In this document: positions 10,623 to 20,810 of the stretch, piece after piece | Numbering within the stretch: the first letter of the stretch is position 1 | Layout: each line of letters starts with the position of its first letter | Assembly (NCBI RefSeq): GCF_004664715.2 | Contig: NC_051066.1 | Location: 80,268,735 to 80,332,734 of the forward strand | From: Peromyscus leucopus | Lineage: Eukaryota > Chordata > Mammalia > Rodentia > Cricetidae | Direction of reading: 5' to 3' | Length of the DNA: 64,000 nt | Program-made: the position numbers and the translations under genes | The notes under the pieces: generated by a model | The model's input: the letters and a program-made list of their open reading frames with translations, nothing else | Database searches by the model: none | What the model was told of the DNA's origin: nothing

Positions 10623-10780
10623 ATGCCTGTGTGACTGCATACCATGGTGTATGTGTGGAGGCCAGAGGACAATTTTGGAAGTTGGTTTTCTTCTTTTACC
10701 ATGTGAGTTCTGGGACCCAACTCCAGGTCTTCGGGCTCAATGGTCATCCCCTTTACCCACTGAGCCATCCGACCAGCCTC
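10553..10780 (-). repeat. B3-type SINE with (TG)n tail
   Basis: A (TTTA)/(TG)n tail (TG array 10583-10620) is followed by 'gtggaggccagaggacaatt', 'ttttaccatgtgagttctgg' and 'tttacccactgagccatccg', the standard minus-strand text of a B3 SINE. Confidence 0.8.
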
Positions 10781-11029
10781 GGCTCGGAAATCTCAAGTTG
10801 TGAGTTTTAAAAATGCTTTCTATTAGTGTTTTCTTTGTATCAATGGGCTTCAACTTCAGACTGACTGAGGAATCTCACAGCTGGTTTCCAGAGGGGGTGA
10901 TAAGACATGAGAGTTCATCTCGCTGCATTTCTATTTCCATTTCTGTACAGCATCTCTTCAAACTCACATGGTTGCTAGTTGCTGCTACTGCTTGGGCACT
11001 TACTATCGGCCAACCCCGGTGTTTGTAAT

Positions 11030-11225
11030 TTATATACACCATGACATGTAGTTTTCACAGCATATTAACATTCTCATTTTAAAGATGCAGAAATTTATGC
11101 TCAGGCATGTTAAAGAACTTGCAGAAAATCCCATCTAATTAACTGAAGCTAATCTAATCTAAAGTCATATCTAACAGTCAGGCGTGGATTTGAAACCCAG
11201 ACAGCTAACTCTAGAGTGCTTTTAT
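11030..11225 (-). repeat. MIR SINE
   Basis: The order 'attctcattttaaagatgca', 'gttaaagaacttgcagaaaa' and 'gcgtggatttgaaacccaga' matches the minus strand of the ancient MIR element. Confidence 0.65.
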
Positions 11226-11575
11226 TAAGTCTCTCTACTCTGGTGTCATCCTATATACACTTATTTGTGATTTATAACTTACTTAGATCTGAGTGGAAGC
11301 TACAGATTCTTCAAGGACATAAAATAGCATAGTTTCAAACCAAATCAAGGGATCAATCACGTGGGTCCTTTCAAGTGTTTGGAAACTACTCAGTGACTTC
11401 TCTAACTTTATACTTTCTAAGTCAAACTTGCCAGTTTCTTTAATTCTTCATTCACTGTGGGAGGGATGCTGGGCCCTAGACAAAGAGTCTTTGTGGGAAG
11501 GAGCCTTTCTTATTACTGTTGTGTTTCTGATGCTGAATAGTTGTTAGTGTCAAGGATATATTGAATAACTGGGCC
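11226..11575. other. Unique DNA, no gene seen
   Basis: AT-rich, with no recognisable repeat or open frame. Confidence 0.4.
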
Positions 11576-11865
11576 AGAGAAGATAGAGCTGAATGTACAG
11601 GCTGGAGTAGGTGGAGCAGAGAAGATGGAGCTGAATGTATAGGCTGTAGGAGGTGAGCAGAGAAGATGGAACTGAATGTATAGGCTGTAGGAGGTGAGCA
11701 GAGAAGATGGACCTGAATGTATAGGCTGTAGGAGGTGAGCAGAGAAGATGGAGCTGAATGTATAGGCTGTAGGAGGTGAGCAGAGAAGATGGAGCTGAAT
11801 GTATAGGCTGTAGGAGGTGGAACAGAGAAGATGGAGCTGAATATATAGGCTGTAGGAGGTAAAGC
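11576..11865. repeat. Minisatellite, 41-42 bp unit, 7 copies
   Basis: Seven consecutive copies of a unit beginning 'agagaagatggagctgaatg' fill exactly 290 bases. The internal copies are nearly identical and the outer ones are more diverged, as expected for turnover in a tandem array. A 118-codon minus-strand frame crosses the array; because 41 is not a multiple of three it reads the unit in successive frames and is not evidence of a protein. Confidence 0.92.
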
Positions 11866-12175
11866 AGGCTCATGCAGATCATGTATGGGGTCCTCCTGGC
11901 TGACATTTATGACTTGCTACTCTGCAAGAGGCAGAGAAGAGATAGAACAAGGGAATAATTAACTCCTTTATCCTTTCTCCCCGGTGTGATACCTTGCCAT
12001 TGTTAATACACCACTGTGAGCCACCTGGAATGCTTTTACGGAGGAGACAAAATATGAATGGACTTGTTATGTATTTATATAGATGCATATGTGTATGTAT
12101 CTAAAACTGTAGATTGATTTGCTCCATGTGAAGTGCTTTTGCTGTCTGCTGACACTGAGCTTACATGGGAAGATG
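11866..12175. other. Unique DNA between two minisatellites
   Basis: No named repeat and no coding evidence; it separates two unrelated tandem arrays by about 310 bases. Confidence 0.4.
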
Positions 12176-12464
12176 GCTGGGCTTCCTCCTCCTGTGTGCC
12201 ATGGAAGCTGAGGTGGGCAGAATGTTGGCTTCCTCTTCCTGTGTGCCATGGAAGCTGAGGTGGGGAGAGTGTTGGCTTCCTCTTCCTGTGTGCCATGGAA
12301 GCTGAGGTGGGGAGAAGGCTGGACTTCCTGTGTGCCATGGGCTGAGGTGGGAAGAGGGCTGGACTTCCTGTGGGCCATGGGCTGAGATGGGAAGAGGGCT
12401 GGACTTCCTGTGTGCCATGGGCTGAGATAGGGGGAGAGTTAGGTTTCCTGTGTTCCATGGGAAC
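12176..12464. repeat. Minisatellite with 47-bp then 40-bp units
   Basis: Three copies of a 47-base unit ('ggcttcctcttcctgtgtgc' followed by 'catggaagctgaggtgggga') are followed by about three copies of a 40-base version that lacks the duplicated 'ttcctc' and part of 'gaagct'. The 161-codon minus-strand frame over it (12075-12560) is a His/Pro/Ser repeat read-through, not a gene. Confidence 0.9.
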
Positions 12465-12989
12465 CATTTTTGATGCTATTGGATGCTCTTTATCATCCCA
12501 GGGACTGTAGTTCCTAGGCCTCTGCCATACTGACCATTTGGAATTTAAAGCAGTACCCATTGAGACTGTCCCAGTGTGTCTCCAAGTGAGGTGGAAAGAA
12601 CAGAAACAGCCTTGGCATATTTATGGCAAAGATTTCCACCTGCACTCATAGCTGATGACTGTTGGACTTTAACAGTCACATGTGTCATAATGTAGAAAGT
12701 ATTTCTCTTATAAGTGAAGACTTGGGGTTTTTATCAGAAATTGCCCACCCTGTTTTTGTGCAGTTGACAATGCAGTTTGCACCTAAATTCAAAGCTGTGC
12801 ATTAACCTCTCCTGTTCAGTGGGGAGCAGGTGCAGGGTGGCTGTGACCCTCCCTCTCTTGACCTTCATTGTCTTGACCTCTCCAGTACTCTCTTCGTTTT
12901 GCATTTGTACCTAAGCCTCAGGGTTTGGTCTCGTCTTTTACTGGTTGATCCCACTGTGTTCATGACTAGATGATCCTGGGTGACTTAGA

Positions 12990-12990
<1 letters not shown>
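12465..12990. other. Unique DNA, no gene seen
   Basis: I checked this stretch as a possible retrocopy because a long A-run follows it, but I see no AATAAA signal just before the A-run and no coding sequence. Confidence 0.4.

Positions 12991-13022
<32 letters not shown>
12991..13022. repeat. Poly(A) run of 32 bases
   Basis: An uninterrupted A32 lies directly before an LTR-like segment. Its origin is unclear; no SINE or retrocopy adjoins its left side. Confidence 0.95.
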
Positions 13023-13024
<2 letters not shown>

Positions 13025-13330
13025 AATTTATTTCTCATTGTCCTGGAGGTTGAGAACACAAAGATCAAGGCACCACCAGGTTTGGAGTCTGCTAAGGGCC
13101 TGGTTTCTGCTTCCCAAGATGGTGCCCTACATGTTACATTCTCCAGAAGAGCAATGCGGACATTGTTCCTAATTTGATTCAAAAATGTGAAAGCAAAGAG
13201 AGGAAGCCCAGTTATAAAAACCAGGCATGAAACCCACCCCTAGGATGGAATTCTTGTGAAGCAAACATCTCTTAAGGGTCCCAATTCCCACCCACCCCCA
13301 GGAACAGATTTATTTAACACCAACAAAGCC
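13023..13330 (-). mobile_element. Ancient LTR remnant (MaLR/MLT-like)
   Basis: The text 'gaaatttatttctcattgtc', 'ctggaggttgagaacacaaa' and 'gatcaaggcaccaccaggtt' follows a widespread mammalian LTR-type repeat in antisense. The rest is diverged. Family name is from memory and not certain. Confidence 0.45.
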
Positions 13331-13589
13331 ACCTCGTTATAATTATCATGATAACCACTTACAATGAAGAGATTCCAAGGATTCCCACATTCCATTTAAT
13401 AATAGTAACTGTAGTTTACAAAGCATTTTCAGTTTCTTCTTACAGCAAATAGGCTGAATGGGAAAAATGAGACAGGAAACCGAGTTGGAGAAGCTAGACA
13501 CTCAAAGATGGAAAAAGCAAACAGCAAACTTCAAACCAAAAGACTAAACCTGCTTCTCCCTTACATGGAGTCATCAAAAGAATACTTAG

Positions 13590-13715
13590 CAGCCAGCCAC
13601 CATAGTCCTAGTACTTGGGAAGTGGAGGCAGGAGGATTAGAAGCTTAAGTAAGTTTGAGGCTAGCCTGGGCAACATGAGACCCTGTCCCAAACAAACAAA
13701 CAAACAAAAAAACAA
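13590..13715 (+). repeat. B1-like SINE with (CAAA)n tail
   Basis: It reads 'agccaccatagtcctagtac', 'ttgggaagtggaggcaggag', 'gaggctagcctgggcaacat' and 'gagaccctgtcccaaac', then (CAAA)n. Plus orientation. Confidence 0.7.
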
Positions 13716-13814
13716 AGAAGAACTAATAGATGAGTGTTAACTATTCAGATAGGGAATCACAGTGGGTTGAGGGCCACTGTGTTCTCTGGACTGGCTCCCA
13801 GCCTCTTCTGTGTG

Positions 13815-13885
13815 TGGTGGTGGCAGGGTTGGAACCCAGGGCCTAGAGCCTGCTAGGCAATGTTCCAACACAGAGTCCCAGCCCT
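13815..13885 (-). repeat. ID-like SINE
   Basis: The text 'gggttggaacccagggccta' followed by 'ctaggcaatgttccaac' and 'cccagccct' is the minus strand of an ID-type tRNA-derived unit. Confidence 0.55.
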
Positions 13886-13929
13886 CTTGAACTTCCCTCT
13901 GCTTTACTTTAATTGTGTGCAGTTTTATA

Positions 13930-14437
13930 CAATTACTGTTAATTATGACATGTAGGTATTATGTACTTTGATCATACTGCCCCCCCATTATCTGCTCTTA
14001 TCCCTTTCCCTGCCTGCTGAACCTTCTTTTCCAACAAGCTCTCCTCCTCCTTCCATGTCCTTTTGTGTATGTTCCGTTACATTTAATATGGTTGCCTATG
14101 TAAGCACCGGTGGGAGGCTGTGTGCTGGATCAAGTGCAATTTACCGCACCGAGGAGCATGGCTCTCCCGCTACTCCTTTTAACTGCTTCTGTGAAGGGTG
14201 GGCCTCGTGAACACCGCTCTAGTCCATGACAGAATGCTGGTGGGCCTCGTGAACATCGCTCTAGTTCATGACAGAATGCTGGTGCGCCCAGCCTTGTGCA
14301 ACCTTATACAGGTGGTCACTGCCGCTGTGAGTTCAAGGGTGCATGCCCAGAAAACCAGCATTTCCCAGGGCTCCTCTCCATCCTCCAGCTCGCACAAGCT
14401 TCTGCTCCTTCTTCTGTGGTGTTCCGTTGGCCTTAGA
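13930..14437. mobile_element. L1 fragment, rodent 3'UTR-type sequence
   Basis: The phrases 'ttatccctttccctgcctgc', 'ggtgggcctcgtgaac', 'cagccttgtgcaacctta' and 'ccgctgtgagttcaagggtg' correspond to sequence I know from rodent L1 (Lx-type) 3' regions. It contains a tandem 42-bp duplication, 14197-14238 and 14239-14280, with three or so differences between copies. Orientation not determined. Confidence 0.6.
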
Positions 14438-14439
14438 GG

Positions 14440-14803
14440 CCTTAGTTACTTTGTTGTTGTTGCTGTGATAAAATGCTTGACAGACCCAACTTATGAGGAA
14501 GAGTTTATTTTGGATCACAGTAACAGCCCATCATGGTGGTGAAGTCCTAACAACAAGAGCTAAGGCAGTTAGTCATATTGCATCCACAGTCAAGAAAAAG
14601 GGAGCCATGAACTTGTTCTCAGATTGTTTTCTTCTTTAGACACAATCCAGGATCCCAGCCCAGGGAATAGTACCACCCACGGTGGGCTGGTCTTCCTACT
14701 TCAGTTAACCTAACCAAGGTAATTCCCCACATGCATGCCAAGAGACCCTTCTTCCAGGTGATTCTAGATCTCAACCAGGTGCCAACTGAGATTGACCATT
14801 ACA
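14440..14803 (-). mobile_element. MaLR-type LTR (MT/ORR1 group)
   Basis: The minus-strand LTR text runs from 'cttagttactttgttgttgt' with 'gctgtgataaaatgcttgac', through 'accacccacggtgggctggt', to 'actgagattgaccattaca'. The terminal bases of this LTR also form the first unit of the adjacent 25-bp minisatellite. Confidence 0.7.
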
Positions 14804-15141
14804 GAGGTGATAGAGACTGACTATTTCAGGGGTGATGGAGATTGACTATTTCAGGGGTGATAGAGACTGACTATTTCAGGGGTGATAGAGACTGACCATT
14901 ACAGGGGTGATGGAGGTTGACCACTAGAGGGGTGACAGAGACTGACCATTACAGGGGTGATGGAGATTGACCATTACAGGGGTGACAGAGATTGACCATT
15001 ACAGGGGTGATAGAGACTGACCATTACAGGGGTGATGGAGGTTGACCACTAGAGGGGTGACAGAGACTGCCTGTTACAGGGGTGATAGAGACTGCCTGTT
15101 ACAGAGGTGACAGAGACTGCCTGTTACAGGGCTGATAGAGA
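14789..15141. repeat. Minisatellite, about 25-bp unit, about 14 copies
   Basis: Repeated units of the form 'ttacaggggtgatagagact' + 'gacca' follow each other with point changes (for example 'tatttcag', 'ccactagag', 'gcctgttacag' variants grouped in blocks). The first unit overlaps the end of the preceding LTR, so the array seems to have grown from the LTR/flank junction. Confidence 0.92.
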
Positions 15142-15380
15142 GGTCTCATTTAGGGTTGAGTGCTGAAGAGTCACTTACTTGTTCTCTGCACTTTGACCAG
15201 TGATGAGTCTGAAAACGTGAGGGTGACGGCCCCATTTCTTGAATATAAACAGTGCCACTGCTATAGAGAGCAGCATGAAGGCTCCTCAGAAAGTACAAGT
15301 ATCGCTGCCATGTCACGCAGGAAGCCCACTGCCAGGTGTGTGTCCATAGGAACTGGAATTCACGTGTAGAAGAGATACCT

Positions 15381-15914
15381 TGACACAGCCAGAGTCATCT
15401 TGGAGGAGGGGACTTCAGTTGGGAAAAGCCTGAATCTGGCCTTTAGCAAGTCTGGGGGGCATATTCTTTTTTTTTTTTTTTCCTGAGACGGGCTTTCTCC
15501 ATGTATGTCCTGGATCTCGTTCTGTAGACCAGGCTGGCCTCCAACTCAAAGAGATCTGCCTGGCTCTGCCTCCTGAGTGCTGGGATTAAAGGCGTGCACT
15601 ACCACCCCCACCCCCCACCCAGCATTTTCTTGATTAATGAGTGATGTAGAAGGGCCTGACCCTCTGTGAGAGGTGCCACCCCTGGGCACATGGTCCTGGG
15701 TTGTATAAGAATCAGTCTGATCAAGCCACAAGGACCAAGCCAGGAATCAGCACTCTTCCGTGACCTGTCCTTCAGTTCCTGCCTCCAAGTTCCTGCCTTG
15801 AGTTCCTGTCCTTATTTCCCTTAGAGACAGGTTATAAAGTGTAAGCTGAAATAAACCTTTCCTCCCCAGTCTAGTTTTGGTCAGTGTTTCATCAACAGAA
15901 ATGTAACTAGGACA
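15381..15914 (+). mobile_element. MaLR-type LTR split by a B1 insertion
   Basis: Plus-strand LTR text starts near 'cttgacacagccagagtcat', breaks at 15468, resumes at 15622 with 'gcattttcttgattaatgag' and ends 'gtaactaggaca'. Near its end it has 'gctgaaataaacctttcctc', an AATAAA signal in the usual place. The start is degraded. Confidence 0.75.
15469..15621 (-). repeat. B1 SINE nested in the LTR
   Basis: A poly-T run is followed by 'gagacgggctttctccatgt', 'gtagaccaggctggcctcca' and 'gctgggattaaaggcgtgca', a good B1 in minus orientation. It is flanked by 10-base direct repeats 'gcatattctt' (15459-15468) and 'gcattttctt' (15622-15631), one mismatch, which is the expected target duplication. Confidence 0.85.
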
Positions 15915-16416
15915 ATGTGTATATATATATAATAATCATCTTTCTATCCATGCCCACCCTGCCCAGGCTCTGCTAGCCTCTGCTCTATCCTCTATTGCTA
16001 TCAGACTATATATATATATATAAAATATATATATTTGTGTATGTGTTATTAATTAATGTGTATAATATGTGTAAGTGTATATTCATATAGGTGAATGCAT
16101 TAATTATATATATAGATTCATTATATAGAGACATTATTCTAGTTATGTTTCTGTTGATAAAACACTGACCAAAATGAGATTTTATATGTGTGTGTGTTTA
16201 GTATTTATTTATGAATATTATTCAGCCATCAAGGAAGTAAATTTTGTCATTTTCAGCAACACAGGTAGAACTTAATATTACTTTAAGTGAAGTAAAATAT
16301 GTAGAGAAATATATTCTTAAATATGGGAGCTGAAATGTTGGTCTGATAGCAATAGAGGATAGAGCAGAGGCTAACAGAGCCTGGGCAGGGTGAGCAGGGA
16401 TAGAAAGATGATTATT
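15871..16416. repeat. Inverted duplication of LTR end and L1 end segments
   Basis: Segment 15931-16006 is the reverse complement of 16341-16416 over 76 bases with only three mismatches. In addition 15871-15918 (an LTR end) is matched in reverse by about 16131-16176. The order is A'-B'-TA-rich-A-B, not a simple palindrome. A TA-rich centre (about 16007-16130) lies between. Confidence 0.85.
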
Positions 16417-16560
16417 ACAGTTAGCAGAGAGGACCTTGATTATTTCTAACATAAAGAAATGCTTGCAGTGATACATATGCCATCAGACCATGTAAGTATT
16501 CCACAGTGCATACCTGTATTGAAGTGTAACACTGGACCTCATAAGTATGTATAATTATGT
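16195..16560 (+). mobile_element. L1 3'-end fragment
   Basis: The text 'gaatattattcagccatcaa' and 'cattttcagcaacacaggta' followed by 'taagtgaagtaaaatatg' matches the region around the end of ORF2 and the 3'UTR of mammalian L1 elements. It is short and non-coding. Confidence 0.65.
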
Positions 16561-17165
16561 GCCAATTGGAATGTGGCTTTAAGAAAGGTCCCAGTTCTGA
16601 ATACTTCTTGAATGGCCATTAATTTTCAATGGGAGTATGGCAAGCATTTAGTCAATAGCAGAGGGAGTTTACACCCCTCCTCTCTGGCTGTGAGTATTTG
16701 TAAACTACGACAAACTTTAATGAGTATCACCTATAGAACGTTTACATTGAAATGACTTCCTTTTCTGTCGCTGTGTTGGACTATGTATCCAACCACAGCA
16801 GGAAGAACAGGGGAAAGACAGACCCCCAGCTGGAGCAGAACCCAGAAGCTCGGTTGTCCCCAGACTCCTGGGAACCCTTGCTTTGTTCTCACAGAATACA
16901 GGAGGTGAGCTGGGTGGGCCTAGGACACCGGGCAGTGCTGGCTGCCCATCTCCAATACTGCCTGGCCACTGTTGACTTTTCAGCTGACGTGAGCAGGTCT
17001 TGTCTGCTGGACCTGGGATCTGAGGACCTGAAGGAATGGGGCGGACTACAGTCTAATGCTGTAGACAACCTTACTTCTGTTTCAGTGGACTTTTATACAC
17101 AAATGAAACAATGATCTAAGGAAGATGGTTTGAGTTCAGAAAAATCACAATAAAGAACATGTAAG
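16561..17165. other. Unclassified DNA with a 120-codon open frame
   Basis: A plus-strand frame at 16752-17114 starts with ATG and is open for 120 codons. Its product is hydrophilic, has no signal peptide or membrane segment and matches no family I know. I see no splice sites, promoter or polyadenylation signal that would make it a gene. It may be part of an old transposon. Confidence 0.3.
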
Positions 17166-18345
17166 TAAACATCAGTTAGCACATACTAAATAGTAACAGA
17201 GCAGCCCTTTCCCAGAATTTTCTCAGGACAGACCAATTTAAACACAATTGCCTGACACGTACTATAGATTATATCAGGGAAAGCATGAAAGCAAGGCACA
17301 AGGCCATGTCCAGATCCAGGTACACTGAGGACAGCACTCAGCATAGCCTTTGCCAGATTGGGTTCTATAGCTGTGCTCTGACATCCAACAAGAATAAACA
17401 TGTTATAAATTGAATATAAATGTTTGTCACAGGAGACACGAAATCACGTCCAAGAACAATCCAGGGAATAAAAGCACCCGAGATAAAAGAGGCCCTCTGC
17501 CTTTTTTCCTGGACCTCTCTCACAGTTTCCCAAGGCATTGTTCACCACGCATCATTCTTTCGACTATGTTCCAACATATCCCCCTTTTTTATTTTTTTAA
17601 ATTTTAGGGTATTCATTCTTGTTTGGAGTCATTGACATCCTAAGAAAATCATGAAAAGACAATATGATAAGTGCAATCCTAGATGCAGGAGCAGTATGCT
17701 TGATACCTTGCCATCAGGAACGAGGAACCATGCCATGGAAGGCATCAGCAATCCCGTCTGCTATTGTTTGTCCTGAAATTCTAGACAACTGCTTAAAAAA
17801 AATGTCTATTTCTTGTCCTGAGATTCCAGACAACTGCTTAGAAAATGTCTGAAAAATTTCATCCTGGTACCCAGCGGTCTAGTTCTTTATACCGTATAGG
17901 ACAGGACAACGAGCACGTGGAGGGCTAAGCATCCTGAAAATGTTGGGAAGCTAAAAACAAGTGATGAACGTTGTAGTACCATGGGAAAAGGCCTATTTCT
18001 GTGCACCTCGCATCAAGGTGCGAGAAAAGGAGGGTGGTTCTTGGCTGGCCCTCCCTCCCCTCATCAGGCTTTTCAATGAAGGGGTCTCTTGTGCCTTCTG
18101 TCTAGAAAGATAAAAACCTGAGATAACCTTAAGGAACAGCCAGCAGGTGAATATCTGCCTTTGGCCAGGACGTTGTTTCACCGTTCCTGTAAACCCCTGT
18201 GGCTCAGAGCTGTTGTTCCCAGGTAAGGGCCGCTTCCTGACTTGCATCATAGCTGTAACTGTTTTTGGGCTCACAACTGTGTCCTTGTTCCTGCTTTGAA
18301 CTGAACCCCATGTTTTCATTCAGTTCTCTAGAATTCCATTCCTTC
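17166..18345. mobile_element. Possible old ERV-derived sequence
   Basis: The stretch differs in texture from its neighbours: 'ccaacatatccccctttttt', a run of LTR-like text at 18060-18300 ('gaaggggtctcttgtgcctt', 'tctgcctttggccaggacgt', 'gtaaacccctgtggctcaga'), and a two-copy tandem repeat of about 44 bases at 17769-17856 ('gacaactgctta' in both). No gag, pol or env frame is visible. The ERV call is tentative. Confidence 0.35.
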
Positions 18346-19067
18346 AACTTGCTTATTTAAATTGATTTTAATTTCGGATATATTTACCGTCTACAATGTA
18401 TCTTGAGGTCATAGCTTTATTCTAATACCCATCAATACTCATTCACTCTTCACGTATCTTTTGATTGCTTGCTGGGATCAAAGAATGCCGTAAAATAAAA
18501 GTAATCCTGGGTTCCTGTTCTCAGAAAGCCTCTGTCTGGAGATGGAGACAGATACTAAACGATCACACCTATGACCCCACAGTTATTAACACAAAAAGGT
18601 GGAAAGAAGTTTCATAGGATGAGTGAGACCTCAGCTAGGCCAATGGTCCTGTAACAAAGCAAGTAATATCATTCCTGAATGTCATGATAACATTTTCTTT
18701 CATCTTTGTATTTTGAGATGAATTCTTCCTATGTAGCCCTGGCTAGCCCTGAGCTCTCTGTGATCTTGCCTCAGTCTCCTGTGTACTGAAATCAGCATTA
18801 TGTGCACTAAACTTTGCTAAAGATAACTCAATCCACTTAATTCTCCTCTGTAGTACTCAAGCTTTTATCAACGTTTATTTTTTAATTTTGATTATTATCT
18901 CTTTATTTTCATAATATAAGGATTTAAAAGTAAAATGCAGATAGGTCATTATCCTGTTTTATTTCTGTCGGAGAATTCGTTATTTGTTATGTGTATCTCA
19001 TTATAAAATTTAAGAGGCAAACAAAATGCAAACAATTATAGCCTTTCTACTACAAAAATGGAGTGTT
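18346..19067. other. AT-rich DNA with one degraded B1-like piece
   Basis: At about 18705-18805 the text 'tatgtagccctggctagccc' and 'gcctcagtctcctgtgtact' is an old minus-strand B1-like remnant. The rest is AT-rich without recognisable features. Confidence 0.45.
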
Positions 19068-19239
19068 TTTTGTTTGTTTGTTTGTTTTTTTGATTTTTCG
19101 GGACAGGGTTTCTCCGTGTAGTTTTGGTGCCTGTCCTGAATCTCACTCTGTAGACCAGGATGGCCTTGAACTTACAGAGATCAGTCTGGCTCTGCCTCCT
19201 GAGTGCTGGGATTAAAGGTGTATGCCACCACCACCTGGC
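19068..19239 (-). repeat. B1 SINE, cricetid-type variant
   Basis: After (GTTT)n comes 'gggacagggtttctccgtgt' and then 'agttttggtgcctgtcctga', a variant segment common in cricetid B1 copies, followed by 'gctgggattaaaggtgtatg'. The poly-T side and the right flank share 'gttttttg' with nearby bases, compatible with a target duplication. Confidence 0.85.
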
Positions 19240-19554
19240 AAGAGTTTTTTGTTGTTGTTGTTGTTTTTAATGGATCCTATAATGGGATAAAACTTGCAAT
19301 TCTATGCCAAATTCCCAAGTGCTGGTATGGACTGTAGGTATGTGCCAGCATGCCAGCATCCTCTCCCCATTCCTTAGACACTTTTGCTACTTTCAGGTCC
19401 CCTGTGGTCTAAGACTCTAAGTCTCCAAGAGTGTGAACTGTTCATCCTTTTCTATGCCCTTGGGTTCTTTCTTACTTTTATAGATACACTGATCTATCTG
19501 CACAACATGCCAACCTTGTCCCCTTCAAACTTCACCTTATCCTTAGATCTAGCT

Positions 19555-19557
<3 letters not shown>

Positions 19558-19626
<69 letters not shown>

Positions 19627-19751
19627 CCTCAGCTTTGGAGCCTTTCCTGGAAGTCACTCTATAGCCCAGGTTGGCCTCAAGCTCACAGAAATCTACCTGC
19701 CTCTGCCTCCCAAGTGCTGGGATTAAAGGAGTATGCCACCACTACCTGGAT
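19558..19751 (-). repeat. (TC)n array plus B1 SINE
   Basis: A (TC)n run occupies 19558-19630 where the poly-T tail of a minus-strand B1 would be. It is followed by 'tttggagcctttcctggaag', 'tatagcccaggttggcctca' and 'gctgggattaaaggagtatg', a cricetid-type B1. The 142-codon plus frame over it is a Ser/Leu repeat artefact. Confidence 0.8.
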
Positions 19752-20514
19752 GATGTCACCTTTTTTATCTCAGGCTTCCAGATCATTCCTCTCTTTCTAT
19801 TACCTCCTGTAGTCAGAGAGAATCACTGGCTTATGTAGTCTTTCAGAAAAACCTTCCTAGAGCTGGGGCATAGAACCAAGCAGACAAACATCTCCTAAGA
19901 GGGCTGGTGTTCTCGTTGGGAAAGATAGAAAGTAAAATAAATGCAGCAAGTAAGTGAAATTTGTAGATTATAGGGTAACAGGGACATTGGAGCAGGGAGT
20001 CAGATGGGTACCTTTCTGTGAAGAGCTGGCCATTAAACACAGAGGTTCAGATTCGAGTCAACTGAGAAGGCCAAAGGCAAGTCCAAGGTGAGGGTGTGCC
20101 CGACTCTGCACCAGCTTTCTTCACATAGCATCTTGTAATTCCTCATTTGCATTTCAGGCTTCTTCCTTTAGCTGGGTGCTCCCCAGGGGAACAACAAAAT
20201 GAATTGCTTATTTTTCTCATTGTGTACTCTTACAGGGTCCAGCAGGAATTGCATGATTTTTTTTTGGGGGGGGGGTGGGGGGTTAGGGGGAAAAAGGAAA
20301 GAAGAATAGTTTCACAGTCCTTGGAGTCACAGAATAATTCACTTCAGTGCCCTTCCATTTTCAATAGTGGTTTTCTTTATTTGCCATTAATAATTGGTGA
20401 TTTTCAAAGTGTGGAATGTATCAAAGAACCATTCTCAATAATCTGGTGATGAAAACTTGGGAGGCAAGAAGAAAATGCTTGCAGTCCCAACCAGCTAATT
20501 CAAAACTGGCAAAG
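19752..20514. other. Unique DNA, no gene seen
   Basis: Contains a short poly-G stretch at about 20266-20288. No recognised repeat family and no coding evidence. Confidence 0.4.
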
Positions 20515-20677
20515 TGGGCTGAAGAGATCACTGAGCAGTTAAGAGTGCATACTGCTTTTTCAGAGAATCCAGGTTGATTCCCACCACTCACATCAAGCAG
20601 CTTACACCCTCCTGTAACTTTGGCTCCAGGGGATCTGTCCATCTGCCCTCTGTAGGCACCTGCACTCAAATACACAT

Positions 20678-20738
<61 letters not shown>

Positions 20739-20810
20739 CCCTCCCTCCCTCCCTCTCTCTCATTCACACACACAGACATAATTAAAAATAAATCTATAAT
20801 TTAAAAATAC
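20515..20810 (+). repeat. B2 SINE with (TC)n in its 3' region
   Basis: The tRNA-like head 'ggctgaagagatcactgagc' + 'agttaagagtgc', the middle 'cctgtaactttggctccagg' and the end 'cctctgtaggcacctgcact' match B2. Then a (TC)n array and an A-rich tail ('aattaaaaataaatctataa') follow. Confidence 0.8.

Noticed and set aside
11550..11906. 118-codon minus-strand repeat protein
   Set aside because: It is the 41-bp minisatellite read in rotating frames.
12075..12560. 161-codon minus-strand frame with His/Pro/Ser repeats
   Set aside because: It coincides with the 47/40-bp minisatellite, and parallel frames are open too; no start context or homology.
12465..13022. Possible processed retrocopy ending in A32
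   Set aside because: No AATAAA before the A-run, no coding sequence upstream and no target duplication visible.
11576..15141. Regular tandem repeats that might suggest a CRISPR-like array
   Set aside because: There are no unique spacers between repeat units; these are eukaryotic minisatellites and no cas-like gene exists.
16752..17114. 120-codon plus-strand frame
   Set aside because: It has an ATG and is open, but no homology, promoter, splice or polyadenylation evidence was seen; kept only as an open-frame note.
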